Positions 7,088-11,264 of a stretch of DNA of 11,264 bases are shown here, piece after piece. Where the stretch lies: contig VBFX01000161.1 of assembly GCA_005889395.1 (NCBI GenBank), forward strand, positions 1-11,264, written 5' to 3'. This DNA is from Chloroflexota bacterium. GTDB lineage: Bacteria > Chloroflexota > Dormibacteria > CF-121. The translations under genes and the position numbers were made by a program. Each line of letters starts with the position of its first letter. The first letter of the stretch is position 1. Under the pieces are notes generated by a model. It ran no database searches. It saw only the letters and a list, made by a program, of their open reading frames with translations, and was not told the DNA's origin.

Positions 7088-7830
7088 TTCTCCTGGTCCC
7101 TGGCGTAGCGCTGTCCGAGGTATGCCTCGATCACGCGCCGGTCCTTGAGGACCTCGGCAGGCGGCCCCTCGACCAGGGTGCGACCGAAGTTGAGGACGAG
7201 GGCGCGGCGGCAGACGCCCACGATCACCTTCATGACGTGCTCGATGAGGACGATCGTGACGCCGCTATCGCGGACACGCCGGACCATCTCCAGCGCCTGT
7301 TCGATCTCGACCTGGTTGAGCCCGGCCATCACCTCGTCGAGCAACAGGAGCCGGGGGCGCATGGCGAGCGCCCGGGCGACCTCGAGGCGCTTGCGGTCGG
7401 GGACCGTCAACCGCAGCACCGGGTAATGGCGCTTCTCGCCCAGGCCCACCACGTCGAGCACCATATCGGCCTCGTTCAACGCGGCGCCGGGCTGGAGCCG
7501 AGCGCCGGGCCGGCCGAAGAGCGCGCCCATCGCGGTGTTCTCGCGCACCGTCATCGAAGGGAACGGCCGGACGATCTGGAAGGTCCGCCCGATCCCCAGC
7601 CGCGCGATCCGGTAGGGAGCCAGGCCGCGGATCGAGGTGGTCTCCCAGCGGATGTCGCCTGCGTCCGGGCGATAGAGCCCGCTGATGCAGTTGAGCAACG
7701 TGGTCTTGCCCGCGCCGTTCGGCCCGATGATGCCCAGGATGTCGCCCTGCTCGACCTCGAAGGTGACACCGGCGAGCGCGTTGACGCCACCGAAGCGCTT
7801 GCTGACGTCGCGTATCGCGAGCAGACTCAT
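7084..7830 (-). CDS. livG: Branched-chain amino acid-type ABC transporter ATPase LivG
   Basis: Cytoplasmic ATPase powering the HAAT-type importer. ATG at 7830 overlaps the livM stop (ATGA) and gives 248 residues, normal for LivG; the open frame extends to 8181 but that part is a shadow of livM. Walker A GPNGAGKTT is at 36-44, the Q-loop at GRTFQIVRPFPSMTVREN (Gln85), Walker B LLLLDE at 161-166, and the H-loop in IEHVM (His198). The C-terminus EGPPAEVLKDRRVIEAYLG is LivG-like. The signature position is odd: LTVPDRKRLEVARAL (141-155) replaces the usual LSGGQ or LSYGQQ form and has no Gly pair. I recall this LT-x-PDRKRLE form in a subset of LivG proteins, so it may be lineage-typical rather than damage. 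It ends by overlapping livF by four bases. Confidence 0.93.
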   Translation of the reverse strand: MSLLAIRDVSKRFGGVNALAGVTFEVEQGDILGIIGPNGAGKTTLLNCISGLYRPDAGDIRWETTSIRGLAPYRIARLGIGRTFQIVRPFPSMTVRENTAMGALFGRPGARLQPGAALNEADMVLDVVGLGEKRHYPVLRLTVPDRKRLEVARALAMRPRLLLLDEVMAGLNQVEIEQALEMVRRVRDSGVTIVLIEHVMKVIVGVCRRALVLNFGRTLVEGPPAEVLKDRRVIEAYLGQRYARDQEK

Positions 7831-8825
7831 ACGCTGGTCTCGCGCAAGGTTTGACGGAAATACCGGAGCGAGAGCCTGCTTCGGCCGCCGAAGAAGTCGA
7901 TCACGCCACGCGGAATGAAGATGACGCAGACGGCGAGCAGGACGCCCAGGCCGATCTGAGAGAATACCGAGCCCGAGCCTCCGCCGGCCAGCGTCTGGAT
8001 GATCAACTCGAGCGAGATCGCCCCGGCGACCGGCCCGAGGACCGTGCCCGTCCCGCCGATGACGGCCATCAGGATCATCTGGACGTTGTCCGAGATGGCG
8101 AAAGCGTTGTCCTGGTTGATGAAGCTGTTCCACTGGGCGAAGATCGCGCCCGCGATCCCGGTGAGCGCCGCCGCGATGCAAAACGCCGCCACCTTGTAGA
8201 AGGTCGTGTTGACCCCGATGACGGCGGCGGCCTCCTCGTTCTCACGAATCGCCAGCAGGCCGTAGCCGAACCGGGTGCGGAGGATGACCCAGGTGGTGAG
8301 CACCGCCAGGAGGGCGGCGCCGAGCATCAGGTAGAAGAAGAGGAGGTCGGAGCGGATGATGGGGAGGAAGAGGCCGGTCGCCGCCCCCAGGGGCTCGATA
8401 TTGTTGACGACTTCACCGACGGCGACGCCGACGCCGAGCGTCGCGACGGCGAAATAGTGACCGCGTAACCGTAGCAGCGGGATGCCGACGATCACCGCGA
8501 AGGCCGCGGCAACGAGGGGCGCCAGCACCAGCGCCAGGGCGAAGGGCAGGTTGAGGTTGGTGACCACCACCCCGGCGGTGTAGGCGCCCAGCCCGAAGAA
8601 CGCGACGTTGCCGAAGCTGGCATAGCCGGTGAGGCCGCCGATGATGTTCCAGGCGGACGCCATCACGACAAACATCGCCACGGTGGTCGCAATGCGGAAC
8701 CACAACTTATCCGTCAGCAGCGGCAGACCGGCCTGCTGGGCGGCATCGATTGAGGTCAGCGGCGCCAGCACCAGGAACGCGAGAGCGAGACCCGCGACAA
8801 GGTAGGTAGCCCGCCGGACGCTCAT
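7827..8825 (-). CDS. livM: Branched-chain amino acid-type ABC transporter permease LivM
   Basis: Inner-membrane permease of the importer. ATG at 8825 overlaps the livH stop (ATGA) and gives 332 residues; the frame stays open to 9227 but the added part is an Arg/Gly-rich shadow of livH. After an N-terminal helix (about 6-23) come LivM hallmarks: GGLTGYASFGNVAFFGLGAYTAG (about 63-85), LRLRGHYFAVATLG, the cytoplasmic coupling stretch LAIRENEEAAAVIGVN, and GGTGTVLGPVAGA. Eight to ten hydrophobic segments are apparent. No Shine-Dalgarno is visible, consistent with translational coupling to livH. It ends by overlapping livG by four bases. Confidence 0.93.
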   Translation of the reverse strand: MSVRRATYLVAGLALAFLVLAPLTSIDAAQQAGLPLLTDKLWFRIATTVAMFVVMASAWNIIGGLTGYASFGNVAFFGLGAYTAGVVVTNLNLPFALALVLAPLVAAAFAVIVGIPLLRLRGHYFAVATLGVGVAVGEVVNNIEPLGAATGLFLPIIRSDLLFFYLMLGAALLAVLTTWVILRTRFGYGLLAIRENEEAAAVIGVNTTFYKVAAFCIAAALTGIAGAIFAQWNSFINQDNAFAISDNVQMILMAVIGGTGTVLGPVAGAISLELIIQTLAGGGSGSVFSQIGLGVLLAVCVIFIPRGVIDFFGGRSRLSLRYFRQTLRETSV

Positions 8826-9691
8826 GCCAGCCGGCCGAGCAGACCGCGGGGGCGCACGACCAGCACCACCACGAGCACCACGAATGCGATCGCGTTGGCA
8901 TAGCTGGAGCTGAGGCCGGGAGCGCTCTGGCCCAGCACCTCGATGAGTCCAAAGGCTAACCCGCCCGCGACGGTGGCGCTGACACGACCCAGCCCGCCCA
9001 GGATGACCACGACAAAGGCCTGCAGCGTGTAGGGATCGCCGGCCGTCGGCGTGATTGATTGGAAGGTGCTGATGATTCCGCCTGCGACACCGGCAAAGGC
9101 CGCACCGATGGCGAAGGTCAACGCGTACATGTGACGAAGGTCGACGCCCACCAGCTGCGCGGCGTCGCGGTCGGCCCCCACGGCCAGGATGGCCGTGCCG
9201 CTCCTCGTACGGTTCAGGACGACCCACAAGATTCCCGCCAGCAGGAGGGCTGCGGCCAAACCTCCGAGGCGGATGTAAGGGATGACGATGCTACCGAGGT
9301 GCAGCCCGCTGCCGGAATAAGCGGGAGTGACCGAGCGAAAATCGCCCGTGAAGATCAGCAAGAGCAGGCTGACGATCACCAGGTTGATGCCGAACGTCAG
9401 CAGGAAGGTGAAGAGGAGCGGTGCCCGGATCACCCGGTTGATGACACCGCGCTGCAGCGCGTAGCCGATCACGAAAAGCGCCAGCGCGTCGACCGGAAGG
9501 CTCAAGAATGGATCGATGTGAAGGCGGGTGAAGAGCACCCAGGTGATGTACGCGCCGATGATAACCAGGGCGCCGTGCGCCAGATTGACGATGTTGAGGA
9601 TGCCCCAAACGAGGCTGAACCCCAGCGCCACCGCGACATAGACTCCGCCGAGCAGGAGGCCGAGGATGACCTGCTGCGTGAATTGGCTCAC
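8822..9691 (-). CDS. livH: Branched-chain amino acid-type ABC transporter permease LivH
   Basis: Inner-membrane permease partner of LivM. It has 289 residues from a GTG at 9691-9689; the start matches the usual LivH N-terminus (short polar lead, then QQVILGLLLGGVYVAVALGFSLVWG). Hallmarks are LNIVNLAHGALVIIGAY (about 32-48), the coupling loop ILAVGADRDAAQLVGVDL (about 170-187), GGLGRVSATVAGGLAFGLIE near 233-252, and the C-terminus LVVRPRGLLGRLA. No good Shine-Dalgarno lies near the GTG. The gene begins 30 nt after the livK stop and overlaps livM by ATGA, so it belongs to the same operon. Confidence 0.92.
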   Translation of the reverse strand: MSQFTQQVILGLLLGGVYVAVALGFSLVWGILNIVNLAHGALVIIGAYITWVLFTRLHIDPFLSLPVDALALFVIGYALQRGVINRVIRAPLLFTFLLTFGINLVIVSLLLLIFTGDFRSVTPAYSGSGLHLGSIVIPYIRLGGLAAALLLAGILWVVLNRTRSGTAILAVGADRDAAQLVGVDLRHMYALTFAIGAAFAGVAGGIISTFQSITPTAGDPYTLQAFVVVILGGLGRVSATVAGGLAFGLIEVLGQSAPGLSSSYANAIAFVVLVVVLVVRPRGLLGRLA

Positions 9692-9721
9692 GAGATCAGT
9701 TCGGCGTCGAGGACCTCTGTC

Positions 9722-10957
9722 CTAGCGCGAGCTCCAGGACGGTGTCGGATACTTCGGCGCGCCGTTCGCTACGTCGCCGGGATAGACCGTGTAGTGGGTC
9801 CCGTTCTGGATCTGTTCGACGACCATCGGCTTGAAGGTGTTGATGCCGCGGCTGTCGAACTTGATCTGGCCGAAGAAGGTCATCACATCCAGGCTGGCCA
9901 GCGCGTCGCGCACCTTGCTCGGATCGAGGGACCCGGCGTTCTCGATCGCCTTTTGAAAAGCCAGGCACGCTGCCGTCGACTCGGCAACGTGGTAGTCGGG
10001 ATCGTCGCTGCTACTGAACTTGGCCTTATAGGCCTTGACGTATTCCGCGACGGAGAGGTAGAACGTCGGCTTGTATTTGACCTGCGGGGTCCACTGCGAT
10101 CCGTCATAGACGTAGTTCGCGTCCGCACCGAGCGCGCTGATGAAGTCGGGGGTGGATGGCCCGACCGAGTAGGCGAAGATCTTGGCGTCCAGGCCCAGCT
10201 GCTTGGCCGCCTTGTTGATGGCGATCGACTCGGCCAGGTGGCCGGAGTTCATGACGATGTCCGGGTTTTTCTGCTTCGCCTGGCTGATCAGCCCGCTGAC
10301 ATCGGGCGCCGCCGCCGGGTATTGCTTGGTAAAGACGACCTGCATGCCCTTCGATGGCGCGTAGTCTTCGACCGCCTTCGCCACCTCGACGGAGAAGTTA
10401 TCGTTGGCGGTCAACATGGCGCTCGTGGTCGGCTTCGGGTTCGGGGTCGCCGCCATGTCGATGACGCCGGTGAGGTATTTGTTGGCCGGAGAGAGGACTC
10501 CGAAGGTGAACTTGTAGCCCTTGCTGAAGATCGACTGGGCGGCGCCGTTCGCCTCGACCATGGGGATGCTGTTCCGCTCCGCGACGATGGCATCGCTTGC
10601 CGTGGCCGCGCTGCCGTATGGCCCGAGGATGAAGTTCGCCTTCTCGTCGGTGATCAGCTTTTGGACCAGGGTGGCCGAGAGGTTGGCGTTGCTCTGATCG
10701 TCCTCGTACTTGATCGCGACCGGATGCTTGACGTTATTGACGACGATGCCGCCGCGCGCGTTGATCCAGTCGAGCCAGAGATCGTAGCCTTGCTTGGTCA
10801 GTCCGCCTTCCTTGGACTGCGCCCCGGTCAGTGAGACTGCGGCTCCGAAGACGAGGGTGGATCCGGTGGTGGGGCTGTTCCCGCTCGTGGAGCTACCGCA
10901 GGCGGCCAGGAGCACGGCCAGCCCAGCCAGGACGGGTGCGAACGTCCTCCCCCGCAT
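9722..10957 (-). CDS. livK: Branched-chain amino acid-type ABC transporter substrate-binding lipoprotein
   Basis: Surface lipoprotein that binds the importer's substrate. The 411-residue product has a signal peptide with Arg at 2 and 4, a hydrophobic core and lipobox LLAAC (Cys20), then a Ser/Thr/Gly linker. The mature part is a type-1 periplasmic-binding fold (Peripla_BP_6): VFGAAVSLTGAQSKEGG at the first strand, IKYEDDQSNANLSATLVQKLITDEKANFILGPYGS in the first lobe, and FFGQIKFDSRGINTFKPMVVEQIQNG near the C-terminus, a widespread family motif. Substrates of this family include Leu/Ile/Val, other amino acids, amides and aromatic acids; sequence alone does not choose. ATG at 10957 has no convincing Shine-Dalgarno and may be leaderless. 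It is the first gene of the - strand unit and is divergent from the M24 peptidase gene. Confidence 0.92.
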   Translation of the reverse strand: MRGRTFAPVLAGLAVLLAACGSSTSGNSPTTGSTLVFGAAVSLTGAQSKEGGLTKQGYDLWLDWINARGGIVVNNVKHPVAIKYEDDQSNANLSATLVQKLITDEKANFILGPYGSAATASDAIVAERNSIPMVEANGAAQSIFSKGYKFTFGVLSPANKYLTGVIDMAATPNPKPTTSAMLTANDNFSVEVAKAVEDYAPSKGMQVVFTKQYPAAAPDVSGLISQAKQKNPDIVMNSGHLAESIAINKAAKQLGLDAKIFAYSVGPSTPDFISALGADANYVYDGSQWTPQVKYKPTFYLSVAEYVKAYKAKFSSSDDPDYHVAESTAACLAFQKAIENAGSLDPSKVRDALASLDVMTFFGQIKFDSRGINTFKPMVVEQIQNGTHYTVYPGDVANGAPKYPTPSWSSR

Positions 10958-10979
10958 ACGCCTACTCTAGCGCAGCAGT
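10958..10979. promoter_or_regulatory. 22-bp divergent start region with candidate shared -10 element
   Basis: Only 22 bp separate the livK ATG from the peptidase ATG. On the - strand, TAGAGT (10969-10964) is followed by exactly six bases before the livK ATG, the spacing expected for a leaderless transcript starting at the A. On the + strand the same bases read TACTCT (10963-10968), 11 bases before the peptidase ATG. The core CTACTCTAG is nearly symmetric. No -35 boxes are clear. The role is inferred. Confidence 0.3.
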
Positions 10980-11264
10980 ATGCGGCCGGCCAAGCCCGAA
11001 AATGTCTTGATGTTCGACTACGCGCGGCGTCGGGCGAGCGTTGGGGACCGGATGCGGCAGGCCGGCATCGACCTCCTCTTCCTGCCGATCTCCGGCGACC
11101 TCGAGTACCTGACCGGCATCCCGCGCCGGGAACCCTCCTTCGGCAACGTGGCCTACCGTCACGGCTGGGTGGCGGGGGCATTCCTACGACCCGGCGCCGA
11201 TCCCGTGGTCGTGCTGCCCCGAATGATCACCGAATTCGAGCTCCCGGGCGGCGCTGCCGGGGAC
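10980..11264 (+). CDS. M24/creatinase-type aminopeptidase (Xaa-Pro aminopeptidase-like), 3' partial
   Basis: The first 95 codons of a gene cut by the window end. RMRQAGIDLLFLPISGDLEYLTGIPRREP (about residues 24-52), followed by a hydrophobic strand (VAGAFLRPGADPVVVLP), is the N-terminal creatinase/aminopeptidase-P domain that precedes the metal-binding pita-bread catalytic domain of family M24. The metal ligands lie beyond the window, so peptidase cannot be told from creatinase or an inactive relative. The ATG at 10980 lacks a Shine-Dalgarno; an internal ATG at 11010 (MFDYARRR) is an alternative start. It is divergent from livK, and peptide or amide cleavage fits with an amino-acid-type importer, but joint function is an inference. 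Confidence 0.8.
   Translation, partial: MRPAKPENVLMFDYARRRASVGDRMRQAGIDLLFLPISGDLEYLTGIPRREPSFGNVAYRHGWVAGAFLRPGADPVVVLPRMITEFELPGGAAGD

Noticed and set aside
7831..8181. 117-codon extension of livG
   Set aside because: Shadow of the livM 3' end; the ATG at 7830 with ATGA overlap matches normal LivG length.
8826..9227. 134-codon extension of livM
   Set aside because: Arg/Gly/His-rich shadow of livH; the ATG at 8825 with ATGA overlap gives the normal LivM start.
9059..10834. Long + strand open frame (591 codons) antisense to livH and livK
   Set aside because: It is rich in Asp, Arg, Gln and His with no domain, and lies opposite two clear family members; this is a high-GC codon-bias shadow.
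1..11264. tRNA, rRNA, CRISPR array, IS element, toxin-antitoxin or phage genes
   Set aside because: No repeat-spacer pattern, terminal repeats, transposase or integrase motifs or RNA gene signatures were seen on reading; almost all sequence is explained by transport and carbohydrate genes.

Overview
The window is GC-rich, gene-dense bacterial DNA holding metabolic and transport genes. Both solute-binding proteins are lipoproteins with a Leu-Ala-Ala-Cys lipobox followed by a Gly/Ser/Asn-rich linker, liv genes overlap by ATGA, and some starts are GTG or TTG. This fits a high-GC soil-type lineage such as Chloroflexota, Dormibacterota or Actinomycetota. The taxon is an inference; no marker gene in the window settles it.

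Left part (1-5397), mostly + strand. The 3' end of a bacterial glycogen debranching enzyme (amylo-alpha-1,6-glucosidase) is followed by a small convergent membrane protein gene (1759-2118, - strand). Next comes a 113-bp intergenic region with promoter- and operator-like sequence, then a three-gene CUT1-type sugar ABC transporter: lipoprotein binding protein (2232-3491) and two MalF/MalG-type permeases (3537-4481, 4483-5397). No ATPase gene lies beside them, so the transporter probably uses a shared MsmX/MsiK/UgpC-type ATPase encoded elsewhere.

Right part (5399-10957), - strand. Transcribed right to left is a branched-chain-amino-acid-type (HAAT) ABC transporter operon: livK (binding lipoprotein), livH and livM (permeases), livG (ATPase) and livF (second ATPase). 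livH/livM, livM/livG and livG/livF each overlap by an ATGA. A GH130-family glycoside phosphorylase/hydrolase gene follows livF by 19 nt and ends tail-to-tail with the sugar permease, one base apart. At the right edge, divergent from livK across only 22 bp, starts an M24/creatinase-type aminopeptidase gene (Xaa-Pro aminopeptidase-like), cut by the window end.

The most notable point is that livF is broken. The first 57 codons, with Walker A, end at a TGA. The frame carrying the ABC signature and Walker B resumes at an ATG overlapping that stop (ATGA), and about 37 residues expected between the two parts, including the Q-loop region, are absent. The junction lies on a perfect 14-bp palindrome. 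This is either a real deletion that disables LivF or an assembly error. I see no mobile element, CRISPR array, RNA gene or clear novel defence or biosynthetic system. The rest looks like carbohydrate storage and import next to amino-acid or peptide import.
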